Source: Paludibacteraceae bacterium (GTDB taxonomy: Bacteria > Bacteroidota > Bacteroidia > Bacteroidales > Paludibacteraceae). From it: a stretch of 64,000 nt of DNA. Where the stretch lies: positions 1 through 64,000 of the forward strand of contig JAFSPA010000020.1 in the NCBI GenBank assembly GCA_017443145.1. Direction: 5' to 3'. The translations under genes and the position numbers were made by a program. Shown piece after piece: positions 55,064-64,000 of the stretch; position 1 is the first letter of the stretch; the number at the start of each line of letters is the position of its first letter. The notes beneath the pieces were generated by a model that ran no database searches, was not told where the DNA came from, and saw only the letters and a program-made list of their open reading frames with translations.

Positions 55064-56155
55064 ATGAAAAAGATTTTATCAGTAATCACCCTTGCACTAT
55101 GTGCAACGATGATGATGGCGCAAGACCCAGTGATCACTTTCACGAAGACCGAACATGACTTTGGCAAAATCAACGAAGCCGACGGACGCGTAACCACTAT
55201 CTTCGAGTTCAAGAACGAAGGCATGTCTGCCCTCGTGCTGTCTAACGTGCGCGCGAGCTGCGGTTGCACAACCCCTAAATGGACCCGCGAACCCGTGGAA
55301 CCTGGACAGACAGGACAGATAACCGTGACCTATAACCCGAACGGCAGACCCGGCCGCTTCCAGAAAACCATCACTATCACCTCCAACGCTACCGAGCCGA
55401 CAATGAAGCTCTATATCAAGGGCGAAGTGATTCCAAAACCCGCAAAACCAGTGAATAACTACCCCGTACAAATGGGTGAACTCAGTCTCAAGACCAAGAG
55501 CATCAACTTCGGTACCCTCAAGAAAGGCCAGAAACTGCAACGCGAGATCGAGTACGCTAACCATACCGACCACGACCTGACTGTTGAGCTGTCGGTTTTG
55601 GGCGATAACTACCTCGTTACGCAAACGTCCCTCGAGACCGTTAAACCGCAAGAGACCGGTAAGTTCATCTTCGTCTTCGACGCCGCTGCATGCAAAGAGT
55701 ACGGTCCGGTGGCTACCTCCGTGCTGGTTGTAGTGAACAAGAAACAGATCGTGAGCGAAGAGTACAAGATCAACCTCAAGGCTGAAGTGGATGAGGACTT
55801 CTCGAATCTGAGCGTGGACCAACTCCAGCAAGCTCCTATCGTTAAGATAGACGAAGCAGTGGACTTCGGCACCGTAGCTCCCGGCAAGAAAGTGAAGAAA
55901 GCTCTCGCTATCCAGAATATCGGTGCTAACCCGCTGATTATCCGTCGTGTGTACTCCTCCAGCGACTTCATCACCGCTATCGCTCCTAAAGGTGGTATCA
56001 AGTCCGGCAAGAAGGCTGAGATTAAGATTGACCTCAATGCCGTAATGGACAACGAACCGATGGCTTCAGGCTCCTACTCGCGCGAGATAGTCGTTATCAC
56101 CAACGACCCGAAACAACCGAAGAAACATATTAACATCACCTGGAATATCCAATAA
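55064..56155 (+). CDS. DUF1573-type exported protein
   Basis: The 363-residue protein has a signal peptide (MKKILSVITLALCATMMMAQ) and repeated immunoglobulin-like modules of the DUF1573/ASH type. The first module has the typical EHDFGKINEADGRVTTIFEF and SCGCTTPKW; later ones begin near residues 145 and 260 (AVDFGTVAPGKKVKKALAIQ). Such proteins are abundant in Bacteroidota envelopes; the role is unknown. meaB begins one base after the stop. Confidence 0.88.
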   Translation: MKKILSVITLALCATMMMAQDPVITFTKTEHDFGKINEADGRVTTIFEFKNEGMSALVLSNVRASCGCTTPKWTREPVEPGQTGQITVTYNPNGRPGRFQKTITITSNATEPTMKLYIKGEVIPKPAKPVNNYPVQMGELSLKTKSINFGTLKKGQKLQREIEYANHTDHDLTVELSVLGDNYLVTQTSLETVKPQETGKFIFVFDAAACKEYGPVATSVLVVVNKKQIVSEEYKINLKAEVDEDFSNLSVDQLQQAPIVKIDEAVDFGTVAPGKKVKKALAIQNIGANPLIIRRVYSSSDFITAIAPKGGIKSGKKAEIKIDLNAVMDNEPMASGSYSREIVVITNDPKQPKKHINITWNIQ

Positions 56156-56156
56156 G

Positions 56157-57245
56157 ATGGAGCATCCGGAAAACGATAAGAAATACAAAGGACTAATGGT
56201 TAACGAGGGTGTGCAAAACCTACCCTCTGTGAACCCGTACGCCACTTTCCACCGACAGAAACGTACCCATTCTGCCCAAGAGTACTTCGAGGGAATCCGT
56301 AACGGCGACATCTCTATCCTTGGCCAAGCGGTGACGCTCGTGGAGTCCAGTCTGCCGGCAGACCAGGTCATTGCCCAGAAAGTGATTGAACTGTGTCTGC
56401 CGTTTGCGGGAGACTCCATCCGAGTAGGTATAACGGGTGTGCCCGGTGCCGGTAAATCGACTTTCATCGAAGCCCTCGGTACCGAGCTCTGCCAACAAGG
56501 CAAACACCTCGCGGTCCTCGCTATCGACCCGTCTTCCGAACGCTCGAAAGGTAGTATCTTGGGCGACAAGACCCGGATGAACGAACTGTCCACCCAGGCG
56601 AACGCGTTTATTCGTCCTTCCCCATCTGCTGGCTCACTCGGTGGTGTGGCGCGTAAGACACGAGAGACCATCGTCCTCTGCGAGGCTGCCGGATTCGATA
56701 CCATCCTGCTCGAGACGGTAGGTGTCGGACAGAGCGAGACAGCTGCACATTCCATGGTGGACTATTTCCTCCTGCTCCAAGTCACCGGTACCGGCGACGA
56801 GCTGCAGGGAATCAAACGCGGTATCATGGAGATGTCGGACGGTATAGCCATCAATAAGTGCGACGGAAATAATATTGAGCGCGCACACGCCGCGCGCGTG
56901 AGCTTCAAAAACGCTCTCATGCTCTTCCCGCCTTCGCAATCCGGATGGACACCGGACGTGATATGCTGCTCATCTATTGACCACACCGGCGTACAAGACG
57001 TGTGGAAGAATATAGAGGACTACATCGCCTTCGTCAAGAAAAACGGCTTCTTCGAGCATAACCGCACCGAACAGTCTAAGTACTGGATGTTCGAAACAAT
57101 AAATGCTGCCCTGCTCAACGGCTTCTACCAGAACGAAGAGATGCAGAAACTCATCGAGCAAGCAGAACAACAAGTACTCAATAACGAAATATCAAGTTTT
57201 ATCGCAGCTAACAACTTATTAGATGCCTACAACAAGAAAAAATAA
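56157..57245 (+). CDS. meaB: Methylmalonyl-CoA mutase-associated GTPase MeaB
   Basis: MeaB is a G3E-family GTPase that loads and protects adenosylcobalamin on methylmalonyl-CoA mutase. The 362-residue protein has Walker A GVPGAGKSTFIEALG near residue 93, LLETVGVGQSE (the G3-type switch) and NKCDG as base-recognition motif. Its partner mutAB lies at 481-4538, so the enzyme and its chaperone are about 50 kb apart. Its last 23 bases overlap dnaB. Confidence 0.95.
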   Translation: MEHPENDKKYKGLMVNEGVQNLPSVNPYATFHRQKRTHSAQEYFEGIRNGDISILGQAVTLVESSLPADQVIAQKVIELCLPFAGDSIRVGITGVPGAGKSTFIEALGTELCQQGKHLAVLAIDPSSERSKGSILGDKTRMNELSTQANAFIRPSPSAGSLGGVARKTRETIVLCEAAGFDTILLETVGVGQSETAAHSMVDYFLLLQVTGTGDELQGIKRGIMEMSDGIAINKCDGNNIERAHAARVSFKNALMLFPPSQSGWTPDVICCSSIDHTGVQDVWKNIEDYIAFVKKNGFFEHNRTEQSKYWMFETINAALLNGFYQNEEMQKLIEQAEQQVLNNEISSFIAANNLLDAYNKKK

Positions 57246-58734
57246 CCAAGCACCGAAAGTCGGACCGAACGACCTGGGTAAACTGCCGCCTCAAGCACTC
57301 GAACTGGAAGATTCCGTGCTCGGAGCCCTCATGCTCGAGAAAGAGGCGTACGCTACCGTAGCTGACCTGCTCCGACCGGAAGCTTTCTATAAGGACAAGA
57401 ACCGTCTGGTCTTCGAGGCTATTCGTGCCCTCGCTGCCAAGGATGAGCCTATTGACGGACTCACCGTGGTGGAGAAACTCAAAGCACAAGGTACCCTCAC
57501 CCAAGCCGGTGGTGTGTCCTATATAAGCGACCTGACCCGCAAAGTGGCGTCCACCGCACACCTCTACTACCACGCGCAGATAGTGGCGCAGAAAGCCACA
57601 GCACGCGATCTCATCTCACTCGCCGCGCAGATAGAAGAGAATGCCTACGACGAGACGCAGGATGTGGATGAGCTTATGCAACAGGCCGAAGCTGGTGTGT
57701 TCGAGATCAGCCAACGCGCACAGAAACGCGATGTTACACAGATTGACCCCGTGATATCCGAGGCCTTCGAGCGTATGCGTAACGCATCCAAGAACGAGGG
57801 AAATATCTCCGGTGTGCCATCCGGCTTCCATGCTCTGGACAAGATAACATCCGGTTGGCAAGCATCCGACCTGATTATTATCGCCGCTCGTCCCGCAATG
57901 GGTAAGACAGCCTTCGTGCTCTCTATGGCAAAGAACATCGCCGTGAACTACAACATCCCGGTGGCTATGTTCTCGCTCGAGATGTCCAATGTGCAGCTCG
58001 TCAACCGTCTTATCATGAACGTCTGCGAGATTGAGGGTGACAAAGTCAAGAACGGTAAGCTCTCCGACGCCGAATGGTCGCAACTTGAGCATAAAATCGT
58101 CGAACTCCAGGGCTCGCCTATCTACGTGGACGACACCCCCAGCCTATCCGTCTTCGAACTGCGCTCCAAAGCACGCAAACTCGTACGCGAACATAAGGTC
58201 AAGCTTATCATCATCGACTACCTGCAACTCATGAACGCCTCCGGAATGACGTTCGGTAGCCGCGAACAAGAGATTAGCATCATCTCCCGTAACCTCAAGC
58301 AGCTCGCCAAAGAACTCGATATACCTATTATCGCCCTCTCACAGCTCAACCGTAACGTCGAGTCACGTACCGGCGTCGAGGGTAAGACTCCGCAACTCAG
58401 TGACCTGCGTGAGTCCGGTGCCATCGAGCAAGATGCCGACATGGTTTGCTTCATACACCGACCCGAATACTACCACCTCTACTCCGACGAGAAATCCGGC
58501 AAAGACCTGCGCGGACTCGGACAGATTATCGTTGCTAAACACCGTAACGGTGCTACCGACTCCATCTGGCTGCGCTTCCGCTCTAAGTTTGCTAAGTTCC
58601 AGAACGAGGACGAGACCTTTGACGACGACTTGACTCCACTGCCAACAGCAGGAAATGTGACCATCTCGTCCCGAATGAATAACATGTCGGCCGACGGAGC
58701 GGCACTTGACGACAACGAAGATAGACCATTTTAA
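57223..58734 (+). CDS. dnaB: Replicative DNA helicase
   Basis: DnaB unwinds DNA at the replication fork. The 503-residue protein has the N-terminal domain (PPQALELEDSVLGALMLEKE), a linker, and a RecA-like C-terminal domain with Walker A ARPAMGKTAFVLSM near residue 222 and the later signature DLRESGAIEQDADMVCFIHR. No intein is present. It overlaps meaB by 23 bases. Confidence 0.96.
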   Translation: MPTTRKNNQAPKVGPNDLGKLPPQALELEDSVLGALMLEKEAYATVADLLRPEAFYKDKNRLVFEAIRALAAKDEPIDGLTVVEKLKAQGTLTQAGGVSYISDLTRKVASTAHLYYHAQIVAQKATARDLISLAAQIEENAYDETQDVDELMQQAEAGVFEISQRAQKRDVTQIDPVISEAFERMRNASKNEGNISGVPSGFHALDKITSGWQASDLIIIAARPAMGKTAFVLSMAKNIAVNYNIPVAMFSLEMSNVQLVNRLIMNVCEIEGDKVKNGKLSDAEWSQLEHKIVELQGSPIYVDDTPSLSVFELRSKARKLVREHKVKLIIIDYLQLMNASGMTFGSREQEISIISRNLKQLAKELDIPIIALSQLNRNVESRTGVEGKTPQLSDLRESGAIEQDADMVCFIHRPEYYHLYSDEKSGKDLRGLGQIIVAKHRNGATDSIWLRFRSKFAKFQNEDETFDDDLTPLPTAGNVTISSRMNNMSADGAALDDNEDRPF

Positions 58735-58753
58735 TTACTAAGGAATATATCAC

Positions 58754-60154
58754 ATGCTACAAAGAACAGTTATCATAGACGCTCTCAAGAGCAAGAACTT
58801 CAACGAACCAATCAACGTCCGTGGTTGGGTGCGTAGTCGTCGTGGCAACAACGCCGTGAACTTCATCGCCCTCAACGACGGTTCTACTATCAAAAACATA
58901 CAAATAGTCGTGGACCTGGCCAAGTTCCCGGAAGAACAACTCAAACCCGTTACTACCGGCTCTTGCATCTCCGCGACCGGTATCCTCGTGCCTTCACAAG
59001 GTGCCGGACAGGATATCGAAATCCAACTCACCGAACTCGAGGTGTACGGTACGGCCGATCCCGAGCAATATCCGTTGCAGAAGAAAGGACTCTCCATGGA
59101 GTTCCTCCGCACCATTGCTCACCTCCGTCCGCGTACCAACACCTTCGGCGCTGTCTTCCGTATCCGTCACCACATGGCAATGGCTATTCACACCTATTTC
59201 CATCAGCACGGATACTTCTATTTCCACACACCGCTTATCACCGCTTCGGACTGCGAAGGTGCCGGACAGATGTTCCAAGTAACGACCAAGAACCTCTATA
59301 ACCTCAAGAAAGACGAGAACGGACAGATAGACTACTCCGACGACTTCTTCGGCAAACAGACTGCCCTTACCGTCAGCGGACAGCTCGAAGGCGAACTGGG
59401 AGCTATGGCACTCGGTAAGATCTATACCTTCGGCCCTACCTTCCGCGCTGAGAACTCCAATACTCCGCGCCATTTGGCTGAGTTCTGGATGATTGAGCCC
59501 GAGATAGCCTTTATCCAGAAAGAGGAACTTATGGATCTCGAAGAGGACTTCATTAAGTTCTGCGTCAAATGGGCCCTCGACAACTGCATGGACGACCTGC
59601 TCTTCCTCAACCAGTTTGTGGACAAAGGTCTCATCGAACGACTCAAATCCGTGGTTAACACCGACTTCGTACGACTCCCTTATACCGAAGGTATAGAAAT
59701 CCTCCAAGAGGCCATCAAGAACGGTAAGAAGTTCGAGTTCCCTTGCAAATGGGGCGACGACTTGGCGTCCGAGCACGAACGCTACCTCGTCGAGGAACAC
59801 TTCAAGAAACCGGTTATCATGACCGACTATCCGAAGGAGATAAAAGCCTTCTACATGAAGATCAACGACGACAACAAAACCGTGCAAGGAACCGACGTCC
59901 TCTTTCCGCAAATAGGCGAAATCATCGGTGGTTCCGTCCGCGAAGAGTCTCTCGACAAACTCAATGCCGAAATCGAACGTCGCCATATCCCGATGAAAGA
60001 TATGTGGTGGTACCTCGACACACGCCGCTTCGGTGCTGCTCCGCACGCCGGATTCGGTTTGGGCTTCGAGCGTCTCATGCTCTTCGTGACCGGTATGCAG
60101 AACATACGCGACGTCATACCCTTCCCGCGTACACCAAAAACAGCAGAGTTTTAA
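58754..60154 (+). CDS. asnS: Asparagine-tRNA ligase
   Basis: AsnRS charges tRNA-Asn. The 466-residue class IIb protein has the N-terminal OB-fold anticodon domain ([20 protein letters not shown]), motif 2 ([20 protein letters not shown]) and motif 3 ([20 protein letters not shown]). The choice of AsnRS over AspRS follows from the end [11 protein letters not shown] and the overall length. It follows dnaB by 19 bases. Confidence 0.96.
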   Translation: MLQRTVIIDALKSKNFNEPINVRGWVRSRRGNNAVNFIALNDGSTIKNIQIVVDLAKFPEEQLKPVTTGSCISATGILVPSQGAGQDIEIQLTELEVYGTADPEQYPLQKKGLSMEFLRTIAHLRPRTNTFGAVFRIRHHMAMAIHTYFHQHGYFYFHTPLITASDCEGAGQMFQVTTKNLYNLKKDENGQIDYSDDFFGKQTALTVSGQLEGELGAMALGKIYTFGPTFRAENSNTPRHLAEFWMIEPEIAFIQKEELMDLEEDFIKFCVKWALDNCMDDLLFLNQFVDKGLIERLKSVVNTDFVRLPYTEGIEILQEAIKNGKKFEFPCKWGDDLASEHERYLVEEHFKKPVIMTDYPKEIKAFYMKINDDNKTVQGTDVLFPQIGEIIGGSVREESLDKLNAEIERRHIPMKDMWWYLDTRRFGAAPHAGFGLGFERLMLFVTGMQNIRDVIPFPRTPKTAEF

Positions 60155-60200
60155 CAAACTATATAAATTAACTTTAGTATTAACCAAAAAAACCAAATTT

Positions 60201-63200
60201 ATGCGAAAAACACTTTTAACCTTATTGGTTGGCAGTTTGGCGATCTTCGCTTCAGCACAGACCACCCTCAAGGGAAAGCTGATCGATGAATCGACTTCGC
60301 AACCGATTGCAGGAGCTACAGTGACTCTTGCCAATCAGAACGTCACTACCACGACCAACGCGGTGGGTGAGTTCACCCTCTTCTACCTCGATGCAATGGA
60401 CGAAGAAGTGGTTATCGAAGCAGAGGGCTACAATGGCACCATTGAGCTCATTCAGCTTAATGCAGACCAGGTCAATGAGATGGACCCCGTGAAAATGTCC
60501 GTGGACATCGCCAAGGAGTCTAAGGACGAAGTCCTCATCAACATCTCCGATGAAGATCTCAACGACGACGAAGGTAAATCACAGGCCCAGGCTTCTGCCG
60601 CTTCTGCAAGCACAGACGTCTTCAACGCCACCACTTCCTTCGCTTGGTCAACCGCACGTTATCGTAACCGTGGTTACGACCAGACTGAAGAGACCTATTA
60701 CATCATGGGGCTGCCTTTCAACACCGGCGAACGCGGAACATTCTCCTTCTCTTCTATGGGAGGTTTGAATGATGCAAGCCGCTACAAAGAGACTGTTCTG
60801 CCGATGGAGGCTACATCCTTCACCTTCGGTGGTATTGGACAATCAACCAATTACCTCATGGACGCGAGCCGTTTTGCGCAAGGATGGAAAGTCAGCGCTG
60901 CAGGTACCAACCGTAACTACAAAGCTGCCGTGCGTGCTTCCTACGCTTCCGGACCTCTCAAAAACGGATGGTCGTTTATCGGACAATTAGCGTTCCGCTT
61001 CTCGCCCTACACCACACAGAAAGGTATCATCGGCGAAGGTATCAACTACTACTCGCTCGGTTATTTCTTCTCGGCTGACAAGACATGGGACAACGGCAAC
61101 CACCTGACACTCGTCACTTTCGGTGCGCCGACCATGCGTGGACAATCAGGTGCCGTAACGCAAGAAGTATATGACTTGACCGGTACCAATAACTACAACC
61201 CCTATTGGGGCTACCAAGATGGTCACATCCGTAACTCGCGTATCGTCAAGGCTTTCGACCCGACAGTCATCGCTGCCTTTGACCTAAACATCAATGAGTT
61301 CAACAAGATGAAGTTCGCTGCAGGTGGACACTATTCCTTCTACTCCAACTCGGCTATCAACTTCTACAACGCTCCCGACCCAAGACCGGACTACTATCGT
61401 AATCTGCCTTCCTTCCTCTGGGATGGACAAATCGTCAACGGCAACTCCGAGCAACTCTACGGCGCCGACGGTAAACACTACCCCTACGGTAACTTCATCG
61501 GCTCAGATATGAACGGCGTGAATCTCGGACAAGGCTTCACCGGACTAGACGGAAAAGTCGTTGGACCGTCTGTAGATGCTAAATCATACAACAACCTCGT
61601 TGAGAAATGGCAATCACGTGACGACAAGGCTACACAAATCGATTGGGATGCCCTCTACGCGGCCAACTACGCCAATAATAAAAACGGCAACGACATGGCG
61701 CGCTACTTCGTAGAACGCAGACATAACGACATCTACGAGGCCATGGCTTCCATCAACTGGACCAACACCAAGTTTGATCACCTCAAGATGACGCTCGCTG
61801 TTGAGGGCAAGCACTCGACCGGCGTTCACTACAAATCTATGGACGATCTGCTCGGCGCTAACCAATGGATCGATATTGACCCGTTCGCTGACCGTGATAT
61901 CAAAGACTTGGCTACCAACATCAGCATGTCACAAGAGGAAATGGAGAAAGTTAAACTCAATAACCTCGCTAACCCGAAAGCGGTTGTGCTCGGTGGTGAT
62001 AAGTTCGGTTATGACTATCGCGTCAATGTCGAAACAGCGAAGATTTGGTACCAGAACGAGTGGAACTTCAACGAGATTGATTTCTACTACGCTCTCCAAC
62101 TGACCTATTCCGGTATCCAACGCTCTACCAACATGCTCAACGGACGTGCTTGGTACCTCGCTACCCTCAATGAGGACGCTGCGGATCTCTATCTCGGTAG
62201 CAAATCCGATGCCATCATGGCCGTTAAAAACAACGACTATTCAGGACTCGGATACTCCCTCGGTAAGAGACACGACTTCGTGGACCCGGCCTTCAAGCTT
62301 GGCTTCACCTATAAGATCAACGGACGTAACCGCATTAAGTTCAACGCTCTCGCTGAGACCAAAGCACCTCTCGCACGCAATGCCTATATTTCGCAACGCG
62401 TACACGATCGCGCAATTGACGTTATCTATACCCACGATGCAGCGAAGAACCTCAAAGACTTCTACGCAGCTTCGGAGAAAATCGTCAGCGGAGACCTGAC
62501 TTACGAGTTCAACTTCCCAATCGTTCGTGGTCGTATCACGGCCTTCTATTCGCGCTTCTGGGATGGTTCCGAACTCAACGGATACTACGACGACGAGACT
62601 CGTACCTTCGTTAACCAAGCTATTTCCGGTATCAACAAACGCCACTGCGGTATCGAAGCTGCTGCTGCTTTCAAACTCGGTACCTACTTCACTCTCACTC
62701 CTGCTCTCTCCGTCGGCGACTATCGCTACACCAGCAACTCGTACGCCGTTACTTCGGCTGAGAACGGTATGGAGCTCGGTAAAAACCCTGTTACCAACGC
62801 ACCTATCTACGAAGTACGTGATAGCGTCCTCATGAAAGGCGTTCGCGTCGCTTCAGGACCGCAAGTTAACGCAAGCTTGAAACTCAGCTTCTTCCACCCG
62901 AAGATGTGGTTCGCTGACGTTACCATCAGCTACTACGACCACTCCTTCCTCAACGTCGCTCCATCACGCCGCATGAAAGGCTTATATACCGGAGAACGTG
63001 CCGACGGTACTATCGTCAACGGTGGTTACAACCAGATCTATCTCAACAACGGTTACAGCGTGGACGGACGGGCTAAAGACGAAAACGGTGAACTCATCGT
63101 TGACGCTAACGGCAAGTACGAACTACAATATCCGTACAACATGCTTGACCAACAAGAGAAACTCACGGCTACCGAAATCTGGAACAGATTCATGATCGAC

Positions 63201-63452
63201 TTCAGCGTTGGTAAACTCATTTACCTCAAGAACCGTCAATCAATCTCTATCAACCTCTCTGTTTCAAATATCGGACATAACCTCCACTTCAAAACTGGTG
63301 GTTATCAGCAAGCTCGTTTGCCACGTGCTACACGTCAGCAAATTCCTGATGGAGAAAACTCTACCATCACGGCTAACGCATGGAAGTTCCCTGCTAAGTA
63401 CTACTACGCGTGGGGACCAAACCTCTATTGCACAATTACTTACAAATTCTAA
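60201..63452 (+). CDS. TonB-dependent receptor with carboxypeptidase-regulatory-like N-domain
   Basis: The 1083-residue protein has a signal peptide (MRKTLLTLLVGSLAIFASAQ), a carboxypeptidase-regulatory-like domain (about 22-100; GKLIDESTSQPIAGATVTLA), an acidic Ser/Ala-rich link (about 110-140) and a long barrel region ending in the aromatic ITYKF. The plug is atypical and lacks a clear TonB box. It is followed after 15 bases by a DUF5689 lipoprotein, a recurrent pair in Bacteroidales. The ligand is unknown. Confidence 0.85.
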   Translation: MRKTLLTLLVGSLAIFASAQTTLKGKLIDESTSQPIAGATVTLANQNVTTTTNAVGEFTLFYLDAMDEEVVIEAEGYNGTIELIQLNADQVNEMDPVKMSVDIAKESKDEVLINISDEDLNDDEGKSQAQASAASASTDVFNATTSFAWSTARYRNRGYDQTEETYYIMGLPFNTGERGTFSFSSMGGLNDASRYKETVLPMEATSFTFGGIGQSTNYLMDASRFAQGWKVSAAGTNRNYKAAVRASYASGPLKNGWSFIGQLAFRFSPYTTQKGIIGEGINYYSLGYFFSADKTWDNGNHLTLVTFGAPTMRGQSGAVTQEVYDLTGTNNYNPYWGYQDGHIRNSRIVKAFDPTVIAAFDLNINEFNKMKFAAGGHYSFYSNSAINFYNAPDPRPDYYRNLPSFLWDGQIVNGNSEQLYGADGKHYPYGNFIGSDMNGVNLGQGFTGLDGKVVGPSVDAKSYNNLVEKWQSRDDKATQIDWDALYAANYANNKNGNDMARYFVERRHNDIYEAMASINWTNTKFDHLKMTLAVEGKHSTGVHYKSMDDLLGANQWIDIDPFADRDIKDLATNISMSQEEMEKVKLNNLANPKAVVLGGDKFGYDYRVNVETAKIWYQNEWNFNEIDFYYALQLTYSGIQRSTNMLNGRAWYLATLNEDAADLYLGSKSDAIMAVKNNDYSGLGYSLGKRHDFVDPAFKLGFTYKINGRNRIKFNALAETKAPLARNAYISQRVHDRAIDVIYTHDAAKNLKDFYAASEKIVSGDLTYEFNFPIVRGRITAFYSRFWDGSELNGYYDDETRTFVNQAISGINKRHCGIEAAAAFKLGTYFTLTPALSVGDYRYTSNSYAVTSAENGMELGKNPVTNAPIYEVRDSVLMKGVRVASGPQVNASLKLSFFHPKMWFADVTISYYDHSFLNVAPSRRMKGLYTGERADGTIVNGGYNQIYLNNGYSVDGRAKDENGELIVDANGKYELQYPYNMLDQQEKLTATEIWNRFMIDFSVGKLIYLKNRQSISINLSVSNIGHNLHFKTGGYQQARLPRATRQQIPDGENSTITANAWKFPAKYYYAWGPNLYCTITYKF

Positions 63453-63453
63453 T

Positions 63454-63460
63454 AGGAGGA
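63454..63460 (+). promoter_or_regulatory. Strong Shine-Dalgarno sequence before the DUF5689 gene
   Basis: AGGAGGA at 63454-63460 lies about 8 bases before ATG 63468. Full anti-16S complementarity is unusual here, since most starts in this window have only A-rich leaders. Confidence 0.7.
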
Positions 63461-63467
63461 TACAAAC

Positions 63468-64000
63468 ATGAAACGTAATAATATCATTTACATCGCTTTA
63501 AGCACTATCGTAGCGCTCGCGATTACAGCTTGTACTCCAAATGCTCCATCTGAGGAATCGTGCTACATCAACGAGTCACAGCTTAACGAACTCGTCAAAG
63601 CCGATAACGGTACCGTCTACGATCTCAACGATTTCGTTGACAAGTTCATGACAGAACCGGGCGACTTTGATAACTACCGTACTCGTTCATACTATTCCAA
63701 CAAAGTGGATGGCAAGGACACAACAATCTTCCTCTTCTCCATCGACACCATCCCATCTGCAGGCCCTGGTATCTACATCCGCGGACGTGTCATAACGGAT
63801 GACTACGGAGGAAACTTCTACAAATCACTCGTTATCCAACAAATGAAGGACGGACAACAGCAAACACTCCGTATCTCCGTCGATATGGGTTCCGCAAGCG
63901 GACTCTATCAGAAAGGACAAGAGATCCTCATACGTTGTAACGGACTCGCTATCGGACGTTATGCAAACCAACCGCAACTCTGCGTGCCTTCCTATAATAA
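63468..64000 (+). CDS. DUF5689-type lipoprotein, 5' part
   Basis: The first 177 residues are visible; the gene continues past the window. A lipoprotein signal (MKRNNIIYIALSTIVALAIT followed by AC) places the protein in a membrane. The stretch with SIDTIPSAGPGIYIRGRVIT and RISVDMGSASGLYQKGQEIL is typical of DUF5689, an OB-like domain found in exported Bacteroidota proteins. It is probably the partner of the TonB receptor just upstream. Confidence 0.8.
   Translation, partial: MKRNNIIYIALSTIVALAITACTPNAPSEESCYINESQLNELVKADNGTVYDLNDFVDKFMTEPGDFDNYRTRSYYSNKVDGKDTTIFLFSIDTIPSAGPGIYIRGRVITDDYGGNFYKSLVIQQMKDGQQQTLRISVDMGSASGLYQKGQEILIRCNGLAIGRYANQPQLCVPSYN

Noticed and set aside
58994..60334. 446-codon minus-strand open frame across asnS
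   Set aside because: The asnS reading is certain by its class II motifs; the opposite frame has no recognisable motif or promoter.

Overview
The window is a gene-dense stretch of a Bacteroidales (Bacteroidota) chromosome, probably an anaerobic, propionate-forming gut-type organism. This rests on the promoter style (TTTG-N19/20-TAnnTTTG in front of many operons), type IX secretion parts (PorT and a PorE-like protein), TonB-dependent receptors of the CarboxypepD-reg type, B12-dependent methylmalonyl-CoA mutase with MeaB, a K+-type membrane pyrophosphatase, and Bacteroidota-specific families such as DUF3078, DUF2851, DUF1573-type and DUF5689. The family or genus cannot be fixed from sequence alone. 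No rRNA, tRNA, phage, transposase or CRISPR array is visible.

Layout. 1-480: a non-coding, hairpin-rich stretch ending in a terminator. 481-7362 (minus): two secreted endonuclease I proteins followed by mutA and mutB. 7522-20259 (plus): mfd, kdsB, deoD, an outer-membrane protein, yidC, a DUF2520 protein, mtaB, a PorE-like OmpA protein and a partner exported protein. 20220-27723 (minus): pdxJ, exbB, exbD, tonB, a DJ-1 protein, DUF3078, a coiled-coil protein, zapA, rny and an HprK-like P-loop protein. 27724-28291: an unusual intergenic region with two divergent promoters, an 88-bp array of 11-bp repeats and a small ORF. 28292-36563 (minus): rho, aroQ, a TonB-dependent receptor, porT, a lipoprotein, ribF and a broken BspA-type gene. 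36741-40836 (minus): hppA, psuK and psuG. 40964-43546 (minus): an acidic membrane-anchored protein and a DUF2851 protein, separated by a second 11-bp repeat array and by duplications of the DUF2851 gene's 3' end. 43721-44422 (plus): a Crp/Fnr regulator. 44419-52621 (minus): two groups, dnaA-dnaX-ygiQ-M23 peptidase and amidase-mlaD. 52799-64000 (plus): relA/spoT, DUF1573, meaB, dnaB, asnS, a TonB receptor and the first part of a DUF5689 lipoprotein.

How the genes work together. mutAB and meaB form the methylmalonyl-CoA branch of propionate/succinate metabolism. ExbB-ExbD-TonB would energise the TonB receptors. PorT and the PorE-like protein belong to the envelope machinery that would export the C-terminally tagged nucleases. 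dnaA, dnaX, dnaB, mfd, rho and rny cover replication, repair and RNA turnover. psuK-psuG with a pyrophosphatase looks like a pseudouridine salvage unit.

The most unusual signals are non-coding. Two arrays of exactly eight 11-bp units share a consensus (CGACRGTSNNN) although they lie 14 kb apart. Several short 7-bp tandem repeats also occur, some inside coding sequence, and there is a chain of perfect hairpins at the left edge.
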